A stretch of DNA of 64,000 bases. Source: JANMDU01 sp031418715 (GTDB lineage Bacteria > Pseudomonadota > Gammaproteobacteria > Burkholderiales > Burkholderiaceae_C). The stretch spans positions 242,320-306,319 of the forward strand of contig JANOJL010000002.1 of NCBI GenBank assembly GCA_031418715.1. The letters run 5' to 3'. Positions 35,079-43,296 of the stretch are shown in pieces (the stretch's first letter is position 1; each line of letters starts with the position of its first letter). The notes under the pieces are model-generated. The model was not told the DNA's origin and made no database searches. It worked only from the letters and a program-made list of their open reading frames with translations. The translations under genes were made by a program, and so were the position numbers.

Positions 35079-35645
35079 TCAAGCTGGTAACTCCAAACTC
35101 GTCACGCGCCGCGCATCAAACTCGGTGCGCAACATCGAAAGCACCTGCAGCGAATCAAAATCCGCCCCTGCCTGCGAATCGCGCCCGCTAGGCAAACTGC
35201 TCGCACGCGGCTGCACCCGCACGGACTCGCGCAGCGTGCCCTCGAGCACGAAACCTTCCGCGTCATACAGCGCACGAGCCCGCACATTGCGCGATTTCAC
35301 ATCTAACCAAAACCGATGCGCCCCCAAATCATCAAACGCCACGCGTTTCGCCACCCGCAGCGCCGCCCGGCCAAACCCTTGCCCCTTGCCCGCAATCACC
35401 ATCCGCTTCAATTCAATCGACTGATGTGGATTCCGGCACCCAATCAAAATCAAAAAGCCGACAGCCTCAAGCCCCTCGCCACCCTCCACGATGAAATGCC
35501 GCATATCCGGGAACCGAATAGAAGCCTCATGCTGCGTGCGGTCCCAAGGCGTGATGAACGGCAAATTCTCCGCATCCTGCTCCAACGAGAGCACATAGGC
35601 GATGTCGCTGGCGAGCGTGGGGCGTAGGCGGATGCGGAGGGTCAT
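35079..35645 (-). CDS. GNAT family N-acetyltransferase
   Basis: 188 residues, RimJ/RimL-like GNAT fold: LRPTLASDIAYVLSLEQDAE at the start, acetyl-CoA-binding GKGQGFGRAALRVAKRVAFDD in the middle and RFWLDVKSRNVRARALYDAEGF. Substrate unknown. The ATG overlaps the parE stop (ATGA), so it is translated with parE. Confidence 0.9.
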   Translation of the reverse strand: MTLRIRLRPTLASDIAYVLSLEQDAENLPFITPWDRTQHEASIRFPDMRHFIVEGGEGLEAVGFLILIGCRNPHQSIELKRMVIAGKGQGFGRAALRVAKRVAFDDLGAHRFWLDVKSRNVRARALYDAEGFVLEGTLRESVRVQPRASSLPSGRDSQAGADFDSLQVLSMLRTEFDARRVTSLELPA

Positions 35646-37609
35646 ACATCCACCTCCACCTCATCCCCATGCAGCTCCATCAGCTCGCGCCTGGCAGCGG
35701 CTTCGCCTTTGCCCATGAGTTGGTTGAAGCTGATGGCGGTTTGCAGGAAACTGAGCTCGCCGTATTGCACCGGCAGGAGGCGGCGGGTGTCGGGGTTGAG
35801 GGTGGTTTCCCAAAGCTGCTCGGCATTCATCTCGCCCAGACCTTTGAAACGGCTGATCGTCCATTTGCCTTCTGCCACGCCTTCTTTGCGCAACTTATCC
35901 AAAATGGCGGTGAGCTCGCCTTGATCGAGTGCATACACCTTGCCAGCCGCTTTTTTGCCACGGGCGGGTGTGTCCACACGAAAGAGCGGCGGGCGGGCGA
36001 CGTAGAGGTTGCCCGATTCGATGAGCTTGGGGAAATGCTTGAAAAACAGCGTGAGCAAGAGCACTTGGATGTGTGAGCCGTCCACATCCGCGTCTGAAAG
36101 AATGCAAATTTTGCCGTAGCGCAAGCCGCTCATATCGGGTGAATCCTCGGGCCCATGCGGATCCACACCAATCGCCACCGAAATATCATGAATCTCGGTG
36201 TTGGCAAACAAGCGATCGCGCTCCACTTCCCACGTATTGAGCACCTTGCCGCGCAAAGGCAAAATCGCTTGCGTTTCCTTATCGCGCCCCATCTTGGCGC
36301 TGCCGCCTGCGGAATCACCCTCCACCAAAAACACCTCGTTGTGAGCCAAATCCTTGCTTTCGCAATCGGTGAGCTTGCCAGGGAGCACGGCAACGCCCGA
36401 GCCTTTGCGCTTTTCTACTTTTTGGCCAGCGCGCTGGCGGGTTTGCGCCGCTTTGATGGCTAGCTCAGCGAGTTTTTTGCCGTAGTCCACATGCTGGTTG
36501 AGCCACAGCTCCATCGCTGGCCGCACATAGCTGCTGACCAAACGCACAGCGTCTCGCGAATTGAGGCGCTCTTTGATCTGCCCTTGGAATTGCGGATCCA
36601 GCACTTTCGCGCTGAGCACATACGAAGCCCGCGCAAACACATCTTCCGGCATGAGCTTGACGCCTTTAGGCAGCAGCGAATGCAGATCCACAAAACCCTT
36701 CACCGCATTAAATAAACCATCGCGCAAACCACTGTCATGCGAACCACCCGCACTCGTGGGAATCAGGTTCACATAACTTTCGCGCACAGCGGCGCCCTCT
36801 TCCGTGAATGCGATGCACCAAGCCGCGCCCTCGCCTTCGGCAAAGGTGTCGTTGTTTTCCGCAAATCCTTCGCCTTCCCAGAGCGGAATCACCGCATCTG
36901 CGGGCAAGGATTGCTCCAGATAATCACGCAGGCCGCCTTTGTATTGCCAGCTTTGCGTGTCTTTTTTCTTCTCATCAACCAGCGAAACGGTCACGCCCGG
37001 CATCAGCACCGCCTTGCTGCGCAGCAAGTGCACCAGCTCAGGCATCGGCAGAGCCGCGCTCTCAAAATACTTCGCATCCGGCCAGACGCGCACACTGGTG
37101 CCGTTTCGGCGATCACCTTCGATCTGCTTGCGCAAATGCAGCTTTTCAATCACATCGCCGCCGCTGAAGACCAATTTGGCCACCATGCCCTCGCGGTGGC
37201 TGATCACTTCCAAGCGCTTGGCCAGGGCGTTGGTCACGCTCACGCCCACGCCATGCAAGCCACCGGAGAAGCTGTAAGCGCCGCCCTTGCCTTTGTCAAA
37301 CTTGCCGCCCGCATGCAACTTGGTAAAGACAATCTCCAATACAGCGATCTTTTCCTCGGGATGGATGCCAAACGGAATGCCCCGACCGTCGTCATGCACG
37401 CTCACTGAGCCATCGGTGTGCAGCTCGATTTTGAGGCGCTTGCCATGACCGGCCAAGGCCTCATCGGCGGAGTTGTCGAGCACCTCTTGGATGACGTGAA
37501 GCGGGTTGTCGGTGCGCGTGTACATGCCCGGCCGCTGCTTGACGGGCTCCAGCCCTTTCAAAACGCGGATCGAGCCTTCGGAATACTGAGTCGGTAACTT
37601 ATCTGCCAT
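35642..37609 (-). CDS. parE: DNA topoisomerase IV subunit B
   Basis: 655 residues, the ATPase subunit of topoisomerase IV. GHKL ATPase motifs: EVLDNSADEALAG, VHDDGRGIPFGIHP and SGGLHGVGVSVTNAL. The TOPRIM acidic motif is LVEGDSAGGSAK, followed by PLRGKVLNTWEVER and ILSDADVDGSHIQVLLL. The C-terminal ends SRFKGLGEMNAEQLWET. First gene of the parE-acetyltransferase-transglycosylase-parC run. It works with ParC. Confidence 0.97.
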   Translation of the reverse strand: MADKLPTQYSEGSIRVLKGLEPVKQRPGMYTRTDNPLHVIQEVLDNSADEALAGHGKRLKIELHTDGSVSVHDDGRGIPFGIHPEEKIAVLEIVFTKLHAGGKFDKGKGGAYSFSGGLHGVGVSVTNALAKRLEVISHREGMVAKLVFSGGDVIEKLHLRKQIEGDRRNGTSVRVWPDAKYFESAALPMPELVHLLRSKAVLMPGVTVSLVDEKKKDTQSWQYKGGLRDYLEQSLPADAVIPLWEGEGFAENNDTFAEGEGAAWCIAFTEEGAAVRESYVNLIPTSAGGSHDSGLRDGLFNAVKGFVDLHSLLPKGVKLMPEDVFARASYVLSAKVLDPQFQGQIKERLNSRDAVRLVSSYVRPAMELWLNQHVDYGKKLAELAIKAAQTRQRAGQKVEKRKGSGVAVLPGKLTDCESKDLAHNEVFLVEGDSAGGSAKMGRDKETQAILPLRGKVLNTWEVERDRLFANTEIHDISVAIGVDPHGPEDSPDMSGLRYGKICILSDADVDGSHIQVLLLTLFFKHFPKLIESGNLYVARPPLFRVDTPARGKKAAGKVYALDQGELTAILDKLRKEGVAEGKWTISRFKGLGEMNAEQLWETTLNPDTRRLLPVQYGELSFLQTAISFNQLMGKGEAAARRELMELHGDEVEVDV

Positions 37610-37644
37610 GAGAGCGATTGTAGTGGCATGCTAAGTGATAACTG

Positions 37645-37679
37645 GCTAAAATAACAGTCCAACGATTTTGCTAAAATAA
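37645..37679. promoter_or_regulatory. direct repeats before antitoxin gene
   Basis: GCTAAAATAA occurs at 37645-37654 and again at 37670-37679 (25 bp apart), 32 bp before the antitoxin ATG. Probable autoregulatory operator; the AT-rich boxes could also be -10 elements. Confidence 0.4.
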
Positions 37680-37710
37680 AACCGTTATCAATACCGAAAA
37701 AGGTACTGAA

Positions 37711-38010
37711 ATGAGCACCCTTACAAACACCCTCACCATTGCCGACATCAAACGCGGCGGCATGGCCGCGCTTGATGTGGCTTTGCATCGCGGCGCTGCC
37801 ACCATCATGAAGCGCAACCGCCCAGCGGCCATTGTGCTAACCCCCGCCGCCTATGAATCACTCATGGCAAAAGCCTCCAACAGCAATGCCCCAAGCAGCG
37901 CGCTTGATTGGCTGCTAAACGCTTCCTCTTTACCGAAAGGTGGCGCATTAGAAGGCACAACCATGACGCAGCGCCTGGCCGAGATCAACAGCGATTGGCC
38001 TGCGCGGTGA
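37711..38010 (+). CDS. Phd/YefM-like antitoxin
   Basis: 99 residues. The N-terminal DNA-binding part is typical of Phd/YefM: TIADIKRGGMAALDVALHRGAATIMKRNRPAAIVLTPAAYESLM. The C-terminal tail (DWLLNASSLPKGGALEG) would wrap the toxin. The stop overlaps the toxin's GTG start (GTGA), the tight coupling usual for such pairs. Confidence 0.88.
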   Translation: MSTLTNTLTIADIKRGGMAALDVALHRGAATIMKRNRPAAIVLTPAAYESLMAKASNSNAPSSALDWLLNASSLPKGGALEGTTMTQRLAEINSDWPAR

Positions 38011-38438
38011 TTGCCTTTCTAGACAGCAGCGCGCTCATCTATTATTTTGAAGGCGCGCCGCGCTATCAAAAGGCCGTGGTAGATGCGCTTGCCGCGATCA
38101 AAAGCAAAGATGCCAAGGCACAAGTTGCCGTATCGCGGCTAGGCGTGATGGAATGCCGCGTCAAACCCCTGCGAGAAGGCGATAAAGCATTGCTAGCCGC
38201 CTACGACACCTTATTTGCGCAAACCGCCATCGTCGAGTTAAGCGCCGAAGTCGTCACCTTAGCCACCAACATCCGCGCATCCAACGGCCTGAAAACACCA
38301 GACGCATTGCAAGCCGCCTGCGCGATGAGCTTGGGCGCTGATTGCGTGTTCGTTACGGGTGATGTGGGTTTTGGGCGCGTGCAAGGATTGAATGTGCAGG
38401 TTATCAATGTACCTACTGGCGCATTGATGCCAGAATAA
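38007..38438 (+). CDS. VapC-type PIN-domain toxin
   Basis: 143 residues from a GTG at 38007 that overlaps the antitoxin stop. PIN-domain acidic residues are in place: D6 in IAFLDSSALIYYFEGA, E in GVMECRVKP, D in LKTPDALQAACAM and D in CVFVTGDVGFGRV. It should be a metal-dependent ribonuclease that blocks translation. The upstream part of the longer frame lies in the antitoxin and is not used. Confidence 0.9.
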   Translation: MIAFLDSSALIYYFEGAPRYQKAVVDALAAIKSKDAKAQVAVSRLGVMECRVKPLREGDKALLAAYDTLFAQTAIVELSAEVVTLATNIRASNGLKTPDALQAACAMSLGADCVFVTGDVGFGRVQGLNVQVINVPTGALMPE

Positions 38439-38466
38439 ATTCTTATTCAAAGCGTCAAACTAAACA

Positions 38467-38533
38467 GTTAATTTAAAGCCTTTTATAGCAGTAGCCGGCA
38501 TAAAATATGCGCAGAGTGCTATACATTCTGCAG
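38467..38533 (-). repeat. dispersed palindromic repeat, copy 15 (diverged)
   Basis: Orientation B: TTTAAAGCCTTTTATAGCAGTAGCCGGCATAAAATATGCGCAGAGTGCTATACATT. Between the convergent PIN toxin and SIR2 genes. Confidence 0.7.
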
Positions 38534-38632
38534 TAATCACTCTCTGCTGAAGACTCGCTCGTAGATGATTTTCATAATAGCTGCTGTGGTAATAGTTGCT
38601 CTAAACGAAGAGGGTTCGCCGCTAGGAAAGTA

Positions 38633-41599
38633 CTATTCAGGCGATGATGTTGCGAAACGCACCTCTGGTAAAGGGTCTTGCTGCGCAATTGCAACAAGGC
38701 TTTCAAGGTGCTCATTGCAATCCTGCTGCGATTGCATAATTGAACTAGCTAGCTTCACGCAGGCGATTCGTACAAGCGGGAAATCAATGATCTCCCATGA
38801 AATTCTCTCATCTACGTTTGCATAACTGCAAGTTTCAAAAATTTGAGGGAGACTCTCAGAAAGCAAGTTGGTTTCTACAGATCCAAGCCATTCGCAGTTT
38901 ACAAGCTCTAGCGCAATATCCAATAAGTTTGCAAGTCCACGAGTACGCCCAGAGACAATTAAGTGGATTAATCGTGTAATAAGCCTTTTAGTAGCCCCCG
39001 CTTCGCTGACACTTTGTATTTTCCGCCACTGTAGGATGGCTTGAGCAGCATATGCACTATAGCTAGGTTCAAGTTTTTGCAAAGCCTCAGAAATGGCCCT
39101 TTCCACTTTTTCTCCTAGTCGCGCTTCGGAGCAAGCGAAGTACGGCATTGCCCTGAGAAGAATAGGTTGTTTGCAGTCACTCAATAATAAGCAGAGACGA
39201 TCAAGATTCTGCGCAGTTAATGCAGCTTTTGGTAATGCCTCTACGATTGAATAGACAAGCGCCTCGCCGATAGCTGAGCTGATTTCACTTTGTTCGTTAA
39301 ATAAGTCAAATGGGTGATCTGACTCTGCACTTCGCCAAGCAACCAAGTGATCGAAAAAATGCACTGCCGTTGTTTCATCGGGTGCAAGCTTGCTCTCTTG
39401 ATTCTGAGCTGCGTGGGCAATGTCTCTTAGGGTGACTGCATCGGGCTTGTTAAAGTCAAAATCTTTGAAAAGCGATGCTGCAACTAACGCCCTAATTGCA
39501 GATGGATTCTCCGCAGGCAATAGATGCAGTGCAGATGAATACAGGCCAGTCACGGGAATATTCTGAAAATTCTGAGGCGCTCCCCAAACTTTTTCTGCAA
39601 TTTTTTGCCTCTCGAAGTAGGTTAAATAGTCCTTCTGCAGCAAAGGCAACAACCTTGTCAATGCCAATGCACTGGATTCGGAAAGTGGGGCAATCCTGTC
39701 AATTATTTCATCGATTCGTCTATCAAGAGCATTGCTCGGCGTTCTGATGCCGGGAATACGAACCAGCGGATTAGGCCAACGAGCATATCGATCCAATCCA
39801 ATTTCCTGCTCCAAAGGAAAAGAAAGCGCATCGTGTAAAACATCTTGGTGTCGCGCCTCAGGAATACTCCGCAATGCGTTTTTAAGAAGATTATCAATAA
39901 CTGCAAAAAGCTCGCGGTATCGCAGACTAGGGTTTTGGCCTAGCGCAATTCCAAGACGAAAAACCTCAATAGCCTTTGCAACAGATGCACGTGTTGATAA
40001 CCGTGCTAGAACCTCAACGAACACACGCAGTCTATTCACTGCCATTCTTCGATTTATTTGAGATGTGATTTTTTGTTGCCAGTATTGGATTGCTTGAGTA
40101 CATTGCTCCAACAGGCGGTCGGCAATGGGTTGAGGAATGAGGGCAGTACCAATCTGAGAAAAAACATCTTTAATGCTCTGCGCGCCATCATCTTGAGCTG
40201 CGTTGATTGCCAATGAATACCGATAATCTAAAAGCCCCCTCAGAGAAGCGGCGCTCGAAGAAATTTTTCCAAGCAAATCAACAGAGATAGTGTCACCGAC
40301 GCGTGTTGGGATTCCGACTACGCGAGCAAGACCATCTAAATAAAGAGCGGGGTTGCTTTTGGCACCAAATGATATGGTTTTGTCATGATCTCTATAGCTC
40401 CCAAGAGAAAATGATGGCTCAATGCTTTGCTTTTTTTGCTTATCCACACCCTGCTTAACAGTCTCCTCTAGCGATTCAAGATAAGGCAAGGGTTCACATA
40501 ATGAATCTCTGTAGCTGTTGGGAAAATTCTCATGTGGATTGTTGAAGTCTGTACGTCTTATCTGCCATCTCAACCAATGTGTCCAAGCAAGTTGCGATAG
40601 AACTTTGATAGAGTTTGGCTCATAGCGGTATTGACGTTGTAACTCGCTATAGGCTTGCTCAATTAAGCCGTGACTAGTTTCGAATTGACCCAATTCCGAA
40701 AGCAGTGCTGCTTTACGCATCTGCCATATCGGGTTTAGGGGCTCAATTTGAGCGGTCAGCTCAGCTAATTTTGTAAAGTCTAAATTATCTCGCGCCAAAA
40801 ATGCATTGTGGTGAAGCAAATGGTTATTACTTTCCGGCCAATGCTTTGCATGCTTTTGCAGGATAAAACTAGTTTTCTCCTCTACATCCTCAGCCTCCAA
40901 ATCACTAAGCCATCGGGTGCTTTGCAGCAGCACTAGTGCGATTTCCATCTGTTGCTGCTTGCTTAGTGCGTTAGATTTAGCAGGATCACAAACGGACAGC
41001 ATATCAGGCAGTAAAGCTGGATTGATGACATCTAACGTCACGCTATCACGCCATGCGATTTCGTATAACAGCTTCTCTCGCTTGTCTTTCTGCATTGCAG
41101 CAATATTCTTAGGAGTTGGCCATGGGTCATTAATTTGCCTATTCAATCTTTGTCGAATTCCATTTGGACAAACTAACCAGCCTGGATAAGAAAGTCGATC
41201 AGTCTCCAAAACGCCTAACTGATCTTCAAAAAGTTTTGCTTGATACGCGATATCACGCCTTCTTCGATCAAATTCCTCAGTAGTGCCTGTAGAGAGTGCA
41301 ATTGAAATTGGTTTCCACTCCCAAGGCTTCTTTGGCCTCAAGTTTTTCAGTTCGTCAAGCAGTATTGTTAGCGCAGCAAAGTGTTTTGCATCTGCACTGT
41401 CATGATCGGCTACCAGCGGCTGCAAATCAATCGGTGCAATGTTGATGGACTCCAAGTATTTGCGACGCGAGGGACTCAAAGCCAGCGCCCCTACCAAATA
41501 AATACGCCTTGTATGCGAAGCCAACTGGTCTCTGACCCAACCTATCCATTGCAAAAAAATTGGGGTCATCACCTGAAAACCCCAACAAACACAGCTCAT
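38633..41599 (-). CDS. SIR2 protein, C-terminal part (frameshifted from the SIR2 domain)
   Basis: 988 residues in a frame that continues the SIR2 gene at 41427-42191. Read from about residue 12, its start IFLQWIGWVRDQLASHTRRI continues the SIR2 domain (...LGFSGDDPNF + LQWIGWVRDQ), so the annotated start is artificial. The long rest is helical, without known catalytic motifs, and probably serves as sensor/oligomerisation region as in large defence sirtuins; a DUF4020-like domain is possible but not confirmed. Base composition is more AT-rich than the neighbours, which suggests transfer. Ends without a terminator that I can see. Confidence 0.75.
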   Translation of the reverse strand: MSCVCWGFQVMTPIFLQWIGWVRDQLASHTRRIYLVGALALSPSRRKYLESINIAPIDLQPLVADHDSADAKHFAALTILLDELKNLRPKKPWEWKPISIALSTGTTEEFDRRRRDIAYQAKLFEDQLGVLETDRLSYPGWLVCPNGIRQRLNRQINDPWPTPKNIAAMQKDKREKLLYEIAWRDSVTLDVINPALLPDMLSVCDPAKSNALSKQQQMEIALVLLQSTRWLSDLEAEDVEEKTSFILQKHAKHWPESNNHLLHHNAFLARDNLDFTKLAELTAQIEPLNPIWQMRKAALLSELGQFETSHGLIEQAYSELQRQYRYEPNSIKVLSQLAWTHWLRWQIRRTDFNNPHENFPNSYRDSLCEPLPYLESLEETVKQGVDKQKKQSIEPSFSLGSYRDHDKTISFGAKSNPALYLDGLARVVGIPTRVGDTISVDLLGKISSSAASLRGLLDYRYSLAINAAQDDGAQSIKDVFSQIGTALIPQPIADRLLEQCTQAIQYWQQKITSQINRRMAVNRLRVFVEVLARLSTRASVAKAIEVFRLGIALGQNPSLRYRELFAVIDNLLKNALRSIPEARHQDVLHDALSFPLEQEIGLDRYARWPNPLVRIPGIRTPSNALDRRIDEIIDRIAPLSESSALALTRLLPLLQKDYLTYFERQKIAEKVWGAPQNFQNIPVTGLYSSALHLLPAENPSAIRALVAASLFKDFDFNKPDAVTLRDIAHAAQNQESKLAPDETTAVHFFDHLVAWRSAESDHPFDLFNEQSEISSAIGEALVYSIVEALPKAALTAQNLDRLCLLLSDCKQPILLRAMPYFACSEARLGEKVERAISEALQKLEPSYSAYAAQAILQWRKIQSVSEAGATKRLITRLIHLIVSGRTRGLANLLDIALELVNCEWLGSVETNLLSESLPQIFETCSYANVDERISWEIIDFPLVRIACVKLASSIMQSQQDCNEHLESLVAIAQQDPLPEVRFATSSPE

Positions 41600-42191
41600 T
41601 CTCTATAAAAACCTGCCTTGCAAAGTTTACAAAAGCTGCTTGCTTTTGAGGGTAGTGGCGATAGTCCTCTTGAGTAAATATCAAATCCTCAGTAACGTTG
41701 ATCGTGCCATGCAGCTTCACGATGCGTGGCGAGATGGCGTTAGACAAATCTTCTTGTTGCCGGACTACGCTGTAAAGTGGACTGTGTACTTTCTCTGATG
41801 AACGCTCTAGCAAAGTGTCCCAGTTGGTAGTCAATACTTCATTCCACGGCAGCTTTAATAAATCCGTATGTAGCTTACCGGGCAGCCATGCAGCATCGGG
41901 AGTTTCCTTTTTCAACAGATCCCGCAGTGCTTGTTTGCCGTAATACGCCGAATACTCTTCAGCAAGTTTTAAAGGATCAGTTTCACCTGAGCTACCCAGA
42001 TCAGCGTGAAGTTTTCTTGCCAAGTGCGACCAAAGAGGCGGTTTTTGATCGCTGGCACTAATTTCTGCTCCGCATCGGGTGAAGCCAGCACCAACCATCA
42101 CGGCAGCTCCATGAAAATGATTGTCCTTTTTCCATAATGCATCTGCAAACTTTGTGAGCGCAGGATAGTCAGGCAAGTCCTTAATACTCAT
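41427..42191 (-). CDS. SIR2-domain protein, N-terminal part (frameshift at 41553-41559)
   Basis: 254 residues. The SIR2-like NAD-binding domain has GAGF (G34-F37), NEVLTTNWDTLLERS with N123/D125 and IVKLHGTINV with H161; the asparagine and histidine match the catalytic pair of defence sirtuins. After LCLLGFSGDDPNF the frame enters noise (FAMDRLGQRPVG...), while another frame carries on the family sequence. One extra T in a T7 run explains it. Good ribosome site AAAGGA before the ATG. Joined, the product would be about 1180 residues. Predicted role: NAD+ depletion in phage defence. Confidence 0.8.
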   Translation of the reverse strand: MSIKDLPDYPALTKFADALWKKDNHFHGAAVMVGAGFTRCGAEISASDQKPPLWSHLARKLHADLGSSGETDPLKLAEEYSAYYGKQALRDLLKKETPDAAWLPGKLHTDLLKLPWNEVLTTNWDTLLERSSEKVHSPLYSVVRQQEDLSNAISPRIVKLHGTINVTEDLIFTQEDYRHYPQKQAAFVNFARQVFIENELCLLGFSGDDPNFFAMDRLGQRPVGFAYKAYLFGRGAGFESLASQILGVHQHCTD

Positions 42192-42230
42192 GCTTTATTC
42201 CTTTGTGATGATTTTGACTTCACATTTCTA

Positions 42231-42836
42231 TCACTCAACGCCCAACACCCGACTCGCCCAAGCAGGCAACACCTCAGCTCTCTGCTTGACCACGCCCCTG
42301 CGACACACCGCCACGCGCTGCGGGGCTTCGGGCAAACCTTTACCGATATTCGGGTTGTGAAACAACATCGCCAAGTCGGCCAGCTTCACGGCTTGCTTTA
42401 AGTTTTGCAGGGTGCGCGGGTAGCGATCTAGGATGCGCTGGGCGGGCACATCGTGGCCGCCTTCGCTCACGCGCTGGCGCACTCGGGCCAGCAGCATTTG
42501 CGGATCGTCCACACACACCACGAGCAGCACCACTCGGTAGCCTAATGCTTGGGCTTGAGCGATCAATTCGATTTTGGAAGGATGCGAGAAAACTGTCTCG
42601 CTCACGAAGCTTGCGCCGGATTGGAGCAATTGAGAGCGCCGGCTATCCGCCCAATCGCGCGCGGCCTCGGAGCGCTGTTGCGGATCTGGAATGTGCTGCA
42701 AATTATCGCGCTCATGCAAATCGGCGTTGACGAATTCTGCCTCGGCAGGAATCAAGCCTTCTGCGCAGGCTGCTTTGTACAAACTCGATTTACCAGCGCC
42801 GTTGGGGCCAGCGAGCAAATAGAAAACACGGCTCAT
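42231..42836 (-). CDS. zeta-toxin-like ATPase/kinase
   Basis: 201 residues, P-loop NTPase: FYLLAGPNGAGKSSLYKAA has Walker A GPNGAGKS (10-17). FVNADLHERDN and SFVSETVFSHPSKIELIAQA match the zeta toxin/UDP-GlcNAc kinase-like family (PF06414 type), and RVRQRVSEGGHDVP with RILDRYPRTLQNL is the conserved arginine region. The ATG overlaps the stop of a ParD-like gene (ATGA), so the two are coupled as an antitoxin-toxin pair. Actual substrate unknown. Confidence 0.85.
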   Translation of the reverse strand: MSRVFYLLAGPNGAGKSSLYKAACAEGLIPAEAEFVNADLHERDNLQHIPDPQQRSEAARDWADSRRSQLLQSGASFVSETVFSHPSKIELIAQAQALGYRVVLLVVCVDDPQMLLARVRQRVSEGGHDVPAQRILDRYPRTLQNLKQAVKLADLAMLFHNPNIGKGLPEAPQRVAVCRRGVVKQRAEVLPAWASRVLGVE

Positions 42837-43165
42837 GCAGCCAGAAGCTGCTTGGCTTGCGATTGATTCGCTGCAATCACCTCACGCATGCGCTTGGCCA
42901 ATGCGCCCGAGCTGGCCGCGCGATCAAATTTCGCTTCAATCGCATCGAGTACGTTATCGCTTTGCTGCACAGGCTCCATTACCGCCTGCACTTCGCGCAC
43001 CGTGATGCCGGACTCTTCGACCGCTTTGCCCAGCATGGCCCAATACTCGATTTGCCCGGCGGTGGAGCGGCGGAAGGTGAGCGCGGCGGCGCGGGCTTGG
43101 GTGACCAAGGGCGCAGGGAGCTTCACCGAGTTGAAATTTGAATTGGCAGCAACAGCAGATGACAT
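42833..43165 (-). CDS. ParD-like antitoxin
   Basis: 110 residues resembling ParD-like family proteins: VKLPAPLVTQARAAALTFRR (ribbon-helix-helix-like) and STAGQIEYWAMLGKAVEESG, then a helical C-terminus. Placed first in a two-gene operon with the zeta-like kinase, overlapping it by 4 nt. It probably binds both operator DNA and the partner. The assignment as antitoxin is by family and context. Confidence 0.78.
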   Translation of the reverse strand: MSSAVAANSNFNSVKLPAPLVTQARAAALTFRRSTAGQIEYWAMLGKAVEESGITVREVQAVMEPVQQSDNVLDAIEAKFDRAASSGALAKRMREVIAANQSQAKQLLAA

Positions 43166-43296
43166 CGCAAGACTCCATTTCGTGGATAAGCCACGGTGCT
43201 TGTATTATGCCAAAAAGTAGCAATTTGCGCCAGATGCGATTTTTATGGCGCGTTTAGATCCATATTAGCTATTTTGATGCGAATGTGACCTGCAGT

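Noticed and set aside
36737..37408. Long plus-strand frame opposite parE
   Set aside because: Composition of an antisense shadow; parE on the other strand is a conserved, complete gene.
38565..38825. 86-residue plus-strand frame after the VapC gene
   Set aside because: Overlaps the end of the SIR2 gene; hydrophobic start but no ribosome site or family, so I treat it as chance.
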